A stretch of DNA of 64,000 nucleotides from Prevotella sp. (GCA_024688365.1 JAILEG010000046.1:31618-95617); one strand, 5' to 3'; counted from the first letter of the stretch, positions 18,663 through 28,150 are shown. The notes: generated from the letters alone by a model not told the origin. Numbers and translations: made by a program.

Positions 18663-19055
18663 ATGAACTTTAACGATAACAAGGCAATCTACGAGCAGAT
18701 GGCTGACCGTCTTTGCGATGAGATCATAGCCGGGACATACAAGGCTGACGACCGCATCCCCTCCGTCCGCGAGTATGCTGTCACGCTGCAGGTGAACACC
18801 AACACAGCGGTTAAGGCTTACGACCTGCTCTCCCGCGAGGAGATAATCTACAACCGTCGCGGATTAGGTTACTTCGTCGCAGCTGGCGCACGGGAGCAAA
18901 TCATGGCTACCCGACGCAGGACTTTCCGCTCGCAGACTCTCCCCGCCCTCTTCCGTGAGATGCGCCTGCTGGGGATCAGCATTGAGGAAGTAGAAGAGGA
19001 ATGGGATAAGAAACAACGGGCAGGAGACAACCAAGGTGCTGCAAGTGTTCCTTAG
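18663..19055 (+). CDS. GntR-family regulator, YtrA subfamily
   Basis: 130 residues. N-terminal winged helix (about 8-75) with the GntR pattern IYEQMADRLCDEIIAGTYKADDRIPSVREYAVTLQVN and TAVKAYDLLSREEIIYNRRGLGYFV. Only a short C-terminal helical tail follows, ending EEVEEEWDKKQ, as in YtrA-type regulators that lack a ligand-binding domain. It closes the operon it most likely represses through the palindrome at 16165-16188. Gap to the permease gene is 13 bp with GAAAGGAG upstream of the ATG. Confidence 0.88.
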   Translation: MNFNDNKAIYEQMADRLCDEIIAGTYKADDRIPSVREYAVTLQVNTNTAVKAYDLLSREEIIYNRRGLGYFVAAGAREQIMATRRRTFRSQTLPALFREMRLLGISIEEVEEEWDKKQRAGDNQGAASVP

Positions 19056-19139
19056 GCTGGACTTGTCAGAACACAACAAAAGGGCGGAACGGCCCTACAA
19101 GTCCACTCAAAGGATAGCAATAAATATAAATTCTCTCTT

Positions 19140-19176
19140 GACGGCAGAGTTGGGGCAGCGGTCCCGCTCTGCCGTC
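19140..19176. terminator. Hairpin between convergent units
   Basis: GACGGCAGAG (19140-19149) pairs perfectly with CTCTGCCGTC (19167-19176), followed by TCTT. It can end the GntR operon on the plus strand and the ABM gene on the minus strand. Confidence 0.6.
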
Positions 19177-19205
19177 TCTTGCGTAACGGGCAGACTGCAG
19201 CCCGC

Positions 19206-19916
19206 CTACTGCTGCACTTTCCTGAAGATGAGCGGCAGACTCTCAGGTGCCATCTGCCGCATGTCAACAAGGTCAAGGTGCTTCACCATGTGAAGCGTTC
19301 CCTGCTTATAGGCCTGGAAATGAGCCGTCCGGATGTGGTGCTGGTATGCCTCCTGTGAGGCATAGATCTCAAGTATGCGTATCCGGCAGTCATTCCGCAG
19401 CTGCTGCATGGGGTAGATACAGATGACTCCCGGCTCTTCCCTTACGGAGGTGGCACCCACATTATGGGCAAACTCCAGGTATTCCTTCAGATATTTCGGG
19501 TAGACTTCGATCTCGCTGATCCGCACAATCATGGAGCTGTCGGGACTGACTGCTGACTGACCGCTGAGAGACGGACGCATGGGGGTGAACACCTCCGCCT
19601 TCCGCTCCAGCCTGTACTTGGCACGAAGAGCCTCAGCCTGCTTCATGACAGCCGACTGATGATACCGGCGCAAGGCGGCCTCATCTTCCCAACGGTCAAT
19701 GAGCAGCACACCCTGTGGATTGTCCTGAGGAATAAAATAGTCATAAAGCAGGCAGCCAGGGATGGCCCTGATGGAGTCGGCCAGTCCGGTCCTGGTCATT
19801 TCCTCCATATATTTGAGGGCATTACCGTCAGGTGCATTGTAACGGATGTTGATGGTGATCTGCGCCTGGCTGGCTACAGAGACCAGGAACAAAGCAATCG
19901 CAATAATCTTCTTCAT
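19206..19916 (-). CDS. Secreted protein with two ABM-type domains
   Basis: 236 residues with a signal peptide (1-19, ending ASQAQ). Two antibiotic-biosynthesis-monooxygenase-like ferredoxin folds follow in tandem: residues about 20-105 (INIRYNAPDGNALKY, GCLLYDYFIP, DRWEDEAALRRYHQS) and about 130-225 (ISEIEVYPKYLKEYLEF, GVICIYPMQ, EIYASQEAYQHHIRT). The family binds small aromatic ligands, heme or quinones; export to the periplasm is unusual for it. It is a single gene, convergent with the GntR operon. Activity is not predictable from the sequence. Confidence 0.78.
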   Translation of the reverse strand: MKKIIAIALFLVSVASQAQITINIRYNAPDGNALKYMEEMTRTGLADSIRAIPGCLLYDYFIPQDNPQGVLLIDRWEDEAALRRYHQSAVMKQAEALRAKYRLERKAEVFTPMRPSLSGQSAVSPDSSMIVRISEIEVYPKYLKEYLEFAHNVGATSVREEPGVICIYPMQQLRNDCRIRILEIYASQEAYQHHIRTAHFQAYKQGTLHMVKHLDLVDMRQMAPESLPLIFRKVQQ

Positions 19917-20084
19917 ATCTTATCTATCTGGTTTTTGGGAATGTCTTACTGGTATGCCTGACGGCATCACCAGGATTACCCTACAAAGTTAGGCATATTA
20001 CCCATAAGACACCATACCGCAATCTTGGTAATTTATACCTTTATTTCGGGTTCCGCTAACAAGGAAGCCTGGTCAGCCGCTGCA

Positions 20085-20372
20085 TCAAAATGCCTTCACA
20101 TCATCATAGGCGGCCGACCTTCGGAACTTTGCCACCACGAAGGAGCATACGGCATGGATCTTCTTGCCATTCTCACGGGCATAATCAGCGGCACTGTCCA
20201 GCAGTGCCGCAGCAATACCCTTTCCCTGATGGGATGGCTCCACAACGGTATGGGTGATGGCAAACCGGCTGTCATCCTCCCATTCATAGGACATATAGCC
20301 CATGCGCTCCTCACCCTCATATGCCTCAAAGAGACCGCCTTGGCCTTGCTCTGTCTGTTTTATTTCCATCAT
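20085..20372 (-). CDS. Small GNAT acetyltransferase (YjdJ type)
   Basis: 95 residues. A compact GNAT fold with the acetyl-CoA loop in HTVVEPSHQGKGIAAALLD and a typical ending VCSFVVAKFRR, matching the short YjdJ/Acetyltransf_CG group. The longest ORF begins at a TTG that overlaps the pirin stop codon (20387); I prefer the ATG pair at 20372/20369 as the true start. It follows the pirin gene closely on the same strand and is probably co-transcribed. Substrate unknown. Confidence 0.8.
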   Translation of the reverse strand: MMEIKQTEQGQGGLFEAYEGEERMGYMSYEWEDDSRFAITHTVVEPSHQGKGIAAALLDSAADYARENGKKIHAVCSFVVAKFRRSAAYDDVKAF

Positions 20373-20383
20373 CTTGTGCTGTT

Positions 20384-21235
20384 TCAAATGTCTGAATATT
20401 CAATTTTCTGCTTAATAAATGTCCCATCATTCAACTCACGTAGGGCAGTCCGCAGCTCACTCTGCGTATTCATCACGATGGGACCATACCATGCGATGGG
20501 CTCTCCTGTTGGAGGGGCTGACATCAACATCACCTCAGCACCATCCTTTCCTGCCTCAATGGTGACAGAATCACCCTCCCCCAGCCGCGCAGCCGTCTTC
20601 TCGGGCACACTGCTGCCACCTGACACCACATCGCCTACAAGCGTGAACAACATCACCGTATTCTCCTCCTTCACCTTTAGTGTGATGCTGGCATGGGCAT
20701 CCAAGTGGATGTCATAATAATCAAGGGGAAGATACTTACCCTGCCAGCCCCTATGCCCCTCATACTCTCCGGTAATCAGGCGGAGCATTCCACCCTTGAA
20801 GGGAAACTCCTGAATCTCATCACGTGTTATTCCGTGATACGCTGGAGCGGCTTTCATCTTAGCATTCTTGGGCATGTTGAGCCAGAACTGCAGCCCCAAA
20901 AGGCTGTCACCTGCCGGCAATTCAGAGTGGAAAGCCCCTGAGCCAGCCGTGAGCCACTGCGCCTCACCATTGCTGATTGTCTGCCTGGTTCCCAGGTGGT
21001 CGCCATGCGTCATGCTTCCTTTGGCTATATAGCTTACAGTCTCTATACCACGGTGTGGATGGGTCGGGAACCCAGCCTGATAATCCCTTGGATCTTCGCT
21101 GTCAAACGAGTCGAGCATCAGAAAGGGATCAAAGTTATATACATTATCGTGCCCCAGCACTCTCACCAGGCTTACTCCTGCGCCGTCAGTAGCCCGTACA
21201 CCCTGTACTTTCTCTATGACTTTCCTTATCTTCAT
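20384..21235 (-). CDS. Pirin-family protein
   Basis: 283 residues from the chosen ATG. Cupin motif with metal ligands in FPTHPHRGIETVSY, followed by SMTHGDHLGTR and LTAGSGAFHSE, and a C-terminal pirin domain (GEPIAWYGPIVMNT). Pirins bind a metal ion; some bacterial members are quercetin dioxygenases, others affect central metabolism. The longer ORF starts at 21328 but its first 31 residues lack similarity; the ATG at 21235 has GAAAGGAAAA upstream and gives the usual N-terminus. Co-transcribed with the GNAT gene downstream. Confidence 0.88.
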   Translation of the reverse strand: MKIRKVIEKVQGVRATDGAGVSLVRVLGHDNVYNFDPFLMLDSFDSEDPRDYQAGFPTHPHRGIETVSYIAKGSMTHGDHLGTRQTISNGEAQWLTAGSGAFHSELPAGDSLLGLQFWLNMPKNAKMKAAPAYHGITRDEIQEFPFKGGMLRLITGEYEGHRGWQGKYLPLDYYDIHLDAHASITLKVKEENTVMLFTLVGDVVSGGSSVPEKTAARLGEGDSVTIEAGKDGAEVMLMSAPPTGEPIAWYGPIVMNTQSELRTALRELNDGTFIKQKIEYSDI

Positions 21236-21644
21236 TGTCTGTTTTCCTTTCTTCATATAGTTGATTATACTCATGCCGCTGCAAGATAAATGCCAACTGA
21301 CAGGCGGCAGGACGCTTCTCAGTCGCACACGACAGGTTGGCAGTGCTTGTCAGTCGTCCTTTGTTTTAATGACAACGTTACAGTTCCCAGGCAACCAAGG
21401 ACTCCCCTTGCATCAATTTTATCATGTCAGCATAAATTTGAATCACACCATACCTGACCAATGACAATCCCGCCTATCCACTCGTCTTCCCTACTTATGG
21501 TGAGACAAGTACAGAACATGTATCATAGGGTTTTCCATATCACCTTATTATATTACAGCAGCACTCATAGACGTGCTGACATGCTGATTATACAGAGATG
21601 GAAAATACCTTAAATTGAGTATTGCAATATTTCCACTGTCTTCC

Positions 21645-21652
21645 TACCTTTG
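21645..21652 (+). promoter_or_regulatory. Promoter -7 box of the TonB receptor operon
   Basis: TACCTTTG, predicted start near 21659. No clear TTTG at -33. Between 21236 and 21640 I see no gene. Confidence 0.5.
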
Positions 21653-21658
21653 CACTCG

Positions 21659-21932
21659 AAATCTACATAATGAGTAAGATCATAATTGGCTGAGCTTAGT
21701 CTGCAAACCTTTCAGCACAAATTAACTGCAAACAGCCTGCAGCTGTCAGGCTTTTGCTGTAAGTCATAGGACCAGAACAGGCTATGAGTCAGTACTGGGA
21801 TAAAATCATTCTCTTATCCTGTCATGCCCACTCCCTAACTTAGGAAAAATCCTGTCAGGTGGAGGGACTCAGATAAAAGACCCACATCACACATATAATA
21901 TAAACAGTATTTACAACCTGATTTTTAAGACA
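21659..21932 (+). promoter_or_regulatory. Long structured 5' leader of the TonB receptor operon
   Basis: About 275 nt separate the predicted start and the ATG. Hairpins visible in order: AGCCTG/CAGGCT followed by TTTT (about 21734-21755), CATAG/CTATG, GGATAA/TTATCC and AGG/CCT enclosed by a CCCT/AGGG pair. The first could act as an attenuator. I cannot match it to a known riboswitch class. Confidence 0.4.
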
Positions 21933-24278
21933 ATGAGACAAACCTTACGACTCTCCCTGAGTTTTTTCATCGTCCTCCTCTACAGCGCGACAATCACTTT
22001 GGCACAGCCACGGAACGGATTGCGTGTCAAAGTAGCTGAGGAACTGACCAAAGAGCCAGTTCCTGGTGCAGTGATAAAATGTGGAAAGAGCCTCTATGTC
22101 ACCGATGAAAACGGATCCTGCACCCTTCCCAATGTGTCCTCACCCCTGATAACCCTCTCGGTAAGAGCCATTGGCTATGAGGAAATCGCAGACCGCAGCT
22201 ATCCTACGGGGAAGGTCACTGGACTTACCATCCTACTGAAGGAGTCGGTGAACATGTTGGGCAATGTGACCGTAAGCACCCTGCAAAAGCACACCAATAC
22301 TCTGCAGCAAGCGGTGACAATAGACAGGAAAGTGTTGGAGAAATATTCCGCTCTCTCCCTCGGACACCTTCTTGAGCTTGTTCCAGGTATGAGCAGCATC
22401 AGTTCTGGCAGTACAATCGCCAAACCCGTCATACAAGGTATGTACGGTAGCCGTATCCTATTGATTAATGAAGGTGTACGGTTGGAAAGCCAGAGCTGGG
22501 GAGATGACCACACACCAGAAATTGACCACACAGGAGCAAGTATCATTGAGGTCATCAAAGGAGCAGAGGCTGTTCGCTATGGATACGGGGCTATGGGCGG
22601 TGTGGTACTATTCAACCAGGCTCCGCTGCCTTATGGCAACCAAAGTCTGAAGGTGAACGGAACCATCAACATGGGCTACTCCTGTAACGGAAAGGGCTTT
22701 GACGGTGCCGGGTCAGTGGAGATGGGCTACCGCAACATCGGGCTGCGGCTGCACGGACTATATCAAAGGGCGGGAGACTACCATACGGCAGACTATATGC
22801 TGAACAACACGGGGTATAGCCGCATCAGTCTCTCCAGTCTTATAGGATACCATAGCCGCAGACTAACTGCAACACTCTTTGCCAGCCTGTATTCCTCACG
22901 TGACGGGTTCTACTATGCCAGCAACATTTCAGACATCAACCAGCTGTTGGCCCGTTTTGAGGCTGGTCGTCCTGATGAGGAGTCTATCCACCCCTTTTCC
23001 TATCGAATCAAGCCACCTTTCCAACAGTCACAACATCTCACACTGAAGGGTGAGATGAAATATGTGTTCAGTCAAAGTCAAAGCCTTGCACTGAAATTAT
23101 CCTACCAAAACAACCTACGCGAGGAGTTTGAGAACCGTAAGCAGGAAAAATACAGCTGGCTACCTGTACAGGACCTTCAGCTGAGTACCTACAGCTCAGA
23201 GGTTGTATGGGATGGGAAATGGAAGCCTTTCTGCATGCACTCCCAGGTTGGTCTCACGACTATGTACCAGCGCAACCATAACATTCCCGGTACAAAACAA
23301 CCAGCTTTCATCCCCAACTACAGTGCCTTGACCACGGGGGTCTTTGCCATGCACAAGGCAACTTTCCACAAAATGACCTGCTCTGCAGGCATACGTTATG
23401 ATATCCGTGCCATGAGTGTGGATGGTTACACGGCATTGCAAAGCTTCAAATACTTCAGCGGCTTCCGCCTGTACCGAAATTTCACCAGTATGCTTGCGAC
23501 CCATTATCAGTTCAATAACAATCTTGAGGCACGTATCAACTTTGGTTGGGCATGGCGTCCGCCAGATGTCAACGAACTGTATGCCACAGGACTGCATCAC
23601 GGAATCTACTGGGTAGTGGGCAATAAGAAGCTCACATCCGAGCATGGCTACAAGACGGTATTAGGCGGGAAGTACCATAACAAGTGGTTATCCATAGAGC
23701 CAAGTATCTTCTTCCAGTACGTGAACAACTACATCTATGACAACATAGGCCAGGGACTGGACCGTTTTCATAACCACCCGACGGGCAAGTACCCGAAGTT
23801 CATCTATGAACAGGACAATGCCCGCTTCCTCGGAGGAGATCTCACAGCCTGTGTCGTGCCTATAAAGGGATTCACACTCTCAGCCAAAGGCGAATGGATC
23901 AACGCACGCAACGTGAGCCAGGGGGCTTGGCTGCCATTCATGCCATCAGACCGTTATGGCATGGGACTCAACTACGCTGTGGATCTCGGACGGCAGAACA
24001 ACTGGCACGCAGCCTTATCCCTCGAAGGCTCCTATGTCACCAAGCAACGCCACTTCGACCCGGAAAAAGACCTCGTACCCGATTCGCCTCCAGCATATGC
24101 CCTGCTGAAGGGTTCAGCAGAGCTGACAGTGGACTTGCCACACGGGCGCAGCATGAAGCTGATGCTGTTGGGCGACAACATAACCAACAACCTCTACAAG
24201 GAATACACCGACCGCTTCCGCTTCTACGCACATGCCCGTGGAGCGCAATTCACACTGAGAACTATCATAAAATTCTAA
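21933..24278 (+). CDS. TonB-dependent receptor with carboxypeptidase-like domain
   Basis: 781 residues. Signal peptide (ending LAQP), a carboxypeptidase-regulatory-like beta sandwich (about 28-110: LRVKVAEELTKEPVPGAVI), plug domain (about 120-235) with LGHLLELVPGMSSIS, GSRILLINEGVR and QSWGDDHTPEID, then a 22-strand barrel ending LRTIIKF. The QSWGDDHAPEID-like plug motif is shared with ZnuD-type and related metal or metal-complex receptors, so import of a metal or chelate is possible. It leads an operon of three lipoproteins. The long leader suggests control at the RNA level. Confidence 0.88.
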   Translation: MRQTLRLSLSFFIVLLYSATITLAQPRNGLRVKVAEELTKEPVPGAVIKCGKSLYVTDENGSCTLPNVSSPLITLSVRAIGYEEIADRSYPTGKVTGLTILLKESVNMLGNVTVSTLQKHTNTLQQAVTIDRKVLEKYSALSLGHLLELVPGMSSISSGSTIAKPVIQGMYGSRILLINEGVRLESQSWGDDHTPEIDHTGASIIEVIKGAEAVRYGYGAMGGVVLFNQAPLPYGNQSLKVNGTINMGYSCNGKGFDGAGSVEMGYRNIGLRLHGLYQRAGDYHTADYMLNNTGYSRISLSSLIGYHSRRLTATLFASLYSSRDGFYYASNISDINQLLARFEAGRPDEESIHPFSYRIKPPFQQSQHLTLKGEMKYVFSQSQSLALKLSYQNNLREEFENRKQEKYSWLPVQDLQLSTYSSEVVWDGKWKPFCMHSQVGLTTMYQRNHNIPGTKQPAFIPNYSALTTGVFAMHKATFHKMTCSAGIRYDIRAMSVDGYTALQSFKYFSGFRLYRNFTSMLATHYQFNNNLEARINFGWAWRPPDVNELYATGLHHGIYWVVGNKKLTSEHGYKTVLGGKYHNKWLSIEPSIFFQYVNNYIYDNIGQGLDRFHNHPTGKYPKFIYEQDNARFLGGDLTACVVPIKGFTLSAKGEWINARNVSQGAWLPFMPSDRYGMGLNYAVDLGRQNNWHAALSLEGSYVTKQRHFDPEKDLVPDSPPAYALLKGSAELTVDLPHGRSMKLMLLGDNITNNLYKEYTDRFRFYAHARGAQFTLRTIIKF

Positions 24279-24288
24279 CGACAAAAGA

Positions 24289-25551
24289 ATGAGACATACA
24301 AGAAACTTTCTACCACTGATAGGGCTGCTCCTGACCTGGAGCTGCTCTGACGACAAGCTGGGCGACCTGATGAAATCACTGGTCAAGGCTCCGCCTGCAT
24401 CTATTGAGCATATAGTAAAGGGACATGAGCAGATTCATTCCGTGCAGGCCATCCTGCGGTTGTCTCAACTAAACGACAACGGAACCTACACTGCATACGA
24501 CATTAGCCAGAGTGTCACACCCATACCAGTCTATCAGGAGATAAATTTCAGCAAGGACATCCAAGGCAATATATCCATCACTTCTCCACGAAAGGCTTTT
24601 GATGTCGTGAAAAGCAGGGAATTCCTTTACGCGCTGGAATTAAAATACTACGATGTGAACGGCCAGCTCATCAATCATCAGTTCTCCAACTATGATCCCG
24701 AGGATGAGGAAGAATCAACACTCACTGTACACCAGCACTTCTTCACCATTCAGAACTATACGCTTGACGGCAACAAGCCACTCACTTATCCCATGACGCT
24801 TGACAGCCTATACTATGACCGCTACCTCTATGATACTGACGACACGGGGCAGCGTGTTCAAGCGACCCGTTACTCTCCAAGCGGAATCTATGCTCCGATT
24901 GACAACCACAGAGCTAACCAACTGCACTATGACCTGCCGTTGGCTGTGATGGCCTCAGAGGCCGCAATGAAGAAAGAGGCAGAGAACATAGTAGAGAAAG
25001 ACGGACAGAACTACCGCCTTTTCCGCACCATTGACATAGCCCAGCTGAACGGACTGACAAATGAGATATTCTCCTATGAATATAGAGACACCGACCCAGT
25101 GGAAGAGACTTTGGGAAAGGAGCTGTCAGGTTATGACGATTTGGGGCGCATACGTACGGGGACAACCGTCATCCGACTGCATCAGAAGCGCAGCCTCAAT
25201 GCCGGAGAGCCCATCGATGCCCTGGGGTTCAAGGGAATGCTGTGCTTCCACCAGGCTGACATCTGCTTCCAAATGCGCGTATGCATCTGTCATATAATCA
25301 CGTCACATGGCAAATATATTGAAGGAATGAGGCCACGCACGCATGCCTTCAATGACATATCGCCAGCATGGAACAGTTTTGACATAGACTACCCCATCCC
25401 CTTCCGTGTCATTGCTGATGCCGATGCCAATCACACACAATGCCTGAGAGCCATTCAGCGTTTCTATCCCAACGCTCAAGAAGACGACCTGCGGGAAATG
25501 CTTTGGGGCGGAACAACATATTTCAGGCGCATGCCACACGTAATAATGTAA
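24289..25551 (+). CDS. Surface lipoprotein of unknown function, family member 1
   Basis: 420 residues with a lipoprotein signal (lipobox WSCSD, Cys about residue 19). Second gene of the TonB receptor operon, 10 bp after the receptor. It shares layout and scattered motifs with the next gene (a YRDT...DDLGR/DDMGDG segment, then a GFKGMLCF/GLKGHLRF strand), so the two are distant paralogues. Asp and His are frequent, with DDTGQR, DPEDEEEST and HQHFFT. Likely exposed at the outer membrane as a substrate-binding partner of the receptor. No named family recognised. Confidence 0.75.
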   Translation: MRHTRNFLPLIGLLLTWSCSDDKLGDLMKSLVKAPPASIEHIVKGHEQIHSVQAILRLSQLNDNGTYTAYDISQSVTPIPVYQEINFSKDIQGNISITSPRKAFDVVKSREFLYALELKYYDVNGQLINHQFSNYDPEDEEESTLTVHQHFFTIQNYTLDGNKPLTYPMTLDSLYYDRYLYDTDDTGQRVQATRYSPSGIYAPIDNHRANQLHYDLPLAVMASEAAMKKEAENIVEKDGQNYRLFRTIDIAQLNGLTNEIFSYEYRDTDPVEETLGKELSGYDDLGRIRTGTTVIRLHQKRSLNAGEPIDALGFKGMLCFHQADICFQMRVCICHIITSHGKYIEGMRPRTHAFNDISPAWNSFDIDYPIPFRVIADADANHTQCLRAIQRFYPNAQEDDLREMLWGGTTYFRRMPHVIM

Positions 25552-25562
25552 GATAAACAAAA

Positions 25563-26861
25563 ATGATGAAAAAAACATTAGCACCCCTGCCTGTATTGAT
25601 AATCCTACTGACTGTCTTATGCTCCTGCAATGACTTCGTATTCTTCGACGTGACGGTTGATGACAACGAGAACCCTCTCAAGCAGCTTAAAACACCTACG
25701 ACAAGTGCCGACCTCTACAAGGCTCCTGTAGTCACCAATGCCAACCTGCCCAACCCTGATGCTACAGGAGCCTTTGCCAACTGGGCTACCTGTCTGGTAA
25801 TGATTAAAGAAGGACACCCACATGGAAACGGTAAGATGCACGGCAACTATGTCTACAAGGATGCACCGTGGAAACAGGAGGAATTCGTCATCATCCACAA
25901 CACCCCTGATGGTATCAAGGTTGAGACTGACAGGGAAAGTACTGCCACCGCCATTGAGAAAGAAGAGGGAAGAGAAGGGCCCGCATACCTCCGTATAATA
26001 GGTGGTAAAAGTAAGCTGTGGGGGCTGTGCCTCTATTTCTTCGACAGGGATGGGCGACTCATCAACGATGCTATTCTTAACCAATCAGACCAGTATCAGA
26101 TATTCTTCACCGTCAGCGATGTCGATGATAAAGGACAGCCCTACAGCGTGATGGATGTCCGCTATCATGGCAGTGACGGCGATGGCAATCCCCTTCCGCC
26201 AGTACCCGCGGCCTCATTCGATGGCAAGGACAGCTTTGAGGAACGCCGTGAGATGACCCCAAAACTGCTCGATTACGTCTATCGTGACACATGGACGCAT
26301 GACGACATGGGCGATGGTGTGCGTGACCTCTTCAATATCCGCCTGCTTCCGCCCTATTCCCGTACAGATTTCCATACAGCCAAAGACTCCGACAAAGACT
26401 GCGTTGGGCTGAAAGGGCATCTGAGGTTTGATAACACCGAGTCGCCCCTCCCCTGGCCAATGAAACTGACAAATGGACTGACCTATCGCCGTAACACTTA
26501 TCTGCTACCTCAGTTCTACCTGGCTGTAAGGGTGATGAAGTGTGCAAAAGGGAAAAAAAGCGTGATTTTGCTTCCTGAGGATCAGCAGACCAAGCTGCGC
26601 AAGTACATGTGTGCCGATTTCTTCGCCCCGAAGGAGACATCAGGATGGAAGGAAGTGATACGCTTCAACCTGCCCATGAAAGTATATGCCAGTTCCTTTG
26701 ACAGTGACCCAACCAACCCTGATGCCTATGAACCTTACTATTACAGCATTGCCCGTGAGATTGGTATGGGGAAAGACGTGAGAGCCGCCTTCGAGCTGGT
26801 AAAGAACATCAAGGTACATGGCAATGGCGGCGGACTGGGGTACGGCTCATGGTTCTTATAG
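25563..26861 (+). CDS. Surface lipoprotein of unknown function, family member 2
   Basis: 432 residues with a lipoprotein signal (lipobox LCSC). Starts 11 bp after the previous stop. Mature part begins NDFVFFDVTVDDNENPLKQL; later segments include GHPHGNGKMHGNYV, EFVIIHNTPDGI, YRDTWTHDDMGDGVRDL and GLKGHLRFDNT. His- and Asp-rich patches could bind metal. Distant paralogue of the preceding gene and part of the same operon. Function unknown, but repeated lipoproteins behind one receptor point to ligand capture at the surface. Confidence 0.75.
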   Translation: MMKKTLAPLPVLIILLTVLCSCNDFVFFDVTVDDNENPLKQLKTPTTSADLYKAPVVTNANLPNPDATGAFANWATCLVMIKEGHPHGNGKMHGNYVYKDAPWKQEEFVIIHNTPDGIKVETDRESTATAIEKEEGREGPAYLRIIGGKSKLWGLCLYFFDRDGRLINDAILNQSDQYQIFFTVSDVDDKGQPYSVMDVRYHGSDGDGNPLPPVPAASFDGKDSFEERREMTPKLLDYVYRDTWTHDDMGDGVRDLFNIRLLPPYSRTDFHTAKDSDKDCVGLKGHLRFDNTESPLPWPMKLTNGLTYRRNTYLLPQFYLAVRVMKCAKGKKSVILLPEDQQTKLRKYMCADFFAPKETSGWKEVIRFNLPMKVYASSFDSDPTNPDAYEPYYYSIAREIGMGKDVRAAFELVKNIKVHGNGGGLGYGSWFL

Positions 26862-26901
26862 AAAGCTATTCTACAAACAATTATAAATAAACAAGAAGAA
26901 A

Positions 26902-27945
26902 ATGAACAGACGATTGAAAAACGCCATCTACATGGCTACAGCACTCATGGCACTGGCAAGTTGCCAAGGAACGGAAATTGCGGAGGACTCAACACCTGGA
27001 GGCAAGCTGCCCGTCCCTGACAAGAGGACAGAAATCAAGCACCTGCTGCTGCAGGAGATATGTTATGCTGGGACGGAGATAACCTACGGTGAGGGCAAGA
27101 AGATCCGTTCGCTGCCCTATACCTATGACAGCTACATCAGGATAGTCAATCCGTCCAAGGAAAGAATATATCTGGATGGACTGGCATTGGCAACCTCAGC
27201 CTTCTCAAGCGGGGTGAACTGGCAGTTCTCTGGTGACACACGCAAGGTTATCAAGGAGAATTTCTGTACCAACAACATGGTGCAGTTTCCAGGCACAGGA
27301 AAGGATTACCCCATAGAGCCCGGACAGTCTGTCCTTATCACTGCCGCCGCACTCAACCACCAGCTTGAACGTGAGGATGCCATCGTTGGCAATAACCCAA
27401 ACTCATACGACCTGTCACACCCCGATTTTGAATGGATGACCAAGGAGCAGATGATGGACGAGTGGGATGAACTGGAGGATGACAACACCATCCCGAACAT
27501 GCTCCCGATAGTGAAGGACGATGAATTCTCCAACCCATCCTGCTCCAGCTTCATGAACTCAACCATCAACTCCTCAGCACTTGCGATCATCAGGCTCGGC
27601 ACACCAGTCGATTCACTCTCGAAGGATGAGTTCCGGCACACTTATGTCGCCATGGAGGGCAGCAGCCACAGCCATCAGATGGACGAGGGCACCTGCGTGA
27701 AAATTCCCAATGCTTGGGTGATTGATGCCGTGTCTATCTGCCCTGAAGAGGAATTCAAGGCATATAACATCTCAGAGAAACTTGACAAAGGCTACCGGGG
27801 TGTACGGAAGAGACGGAATGAGGACATACACCTCTATGCCGGGAAAGCCCTCTTCCGCAAGAATGACGGGCGTAACTTCATTGATACAGACAATTCTGCT
27901 GTTGACTTTGAAGTGAAGGCGGCATCAATGGGCGGAAATCAATGA
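26902..27945 (+). CDS. DUF4876-like lipoprotein
   Basis: 347 residues, lipoprotein signal with lipobox LASC (Cys about residue 21). The first domain shows the pattern LLLQEICYAGT...YDSYIRIVNPS, IYLDGLALATS and YPIEPGQSVLITAAA, a lamin-tail-like beta sandwich as in DUF4876 proteins, which are often found next to TonB receptors. The family name is from memory and should be treated as likely rather than certain. Last gene of the operon, 40 bp after the previous one. Followed by the strong hairpin at 28090-28150. Confidence 0.72.
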   Translation: MNRRLKNAIYMATALMALASCQGTEIAEDSTPGGKLPVPDKRTEIKHLLLQEICYAGTEITYGEGKKIRSLPYTYDSYIRIVNPSKERIYLDGLALATSAFSSGVNWQFSGDTRKVIKENFCTNNMVQFPGTGKDYPIEPGQSVLITAAALNHQLEREDAIVGNNPNSYDLSHPDFEWMTKEQMMDEWDELEDDNTIPNMLPIVKDDEFSNPSCSSFMNSTINSSALAIIRLGTPVDSLSKDEFRHTYVAMEGSSHSHQMDEGTCVKIPNAWVIDAVSICPEEEFKAYNISEKLDKGYRGVRKRRNEDIHLYAGKALFRKNDGRNFIDTDNSAVDFEVKAASMGGNQ

Positions 27946-28089
27946 AACACGACCTGGCACCATGCCTGAGGCATTGGGGTAATTCCATGCGTTGTCAGAC
28001 TATGCTCGGCGGCCTGACAAAAGTGGCAACCTGACTTGCACGGCAAGCAACACCCGCCTCCGGACAAAAGCCCAGACCGAACACAACAA

Positions 28090-28150
28090 GGGGCATATCG
28101 TTTTGTATACCTGGCCTGACCAGACTGTGACGCACAAGACGGTATGCCCC
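28090..28150. terminator. Long 17-bp stem between convergent genes
   Basis: The 17 nt from 28090 (GGGGCATATCGTTTTGT) pair along their full length with 28134-28150 (ACAAGACGGTATGCCCC), allowing G-T pairs, around a 27-nt loop with its own CTGG/CCAG. It lies between the lipoprotein operon and the convergent merR gene and probably ends both. A smaller ATGCCTGAGGCAT palindrome is at 27962-27974. Confidence 0.55.

Noticed and set aside
21830..21890. S-box or cobalamin riboswitch
   Set aside because: A GGTGGAGGGACT stretch and an AGTCAG stretch each resemble pieces of these classes, but the remaining conserved core is absent or in the wrong order.
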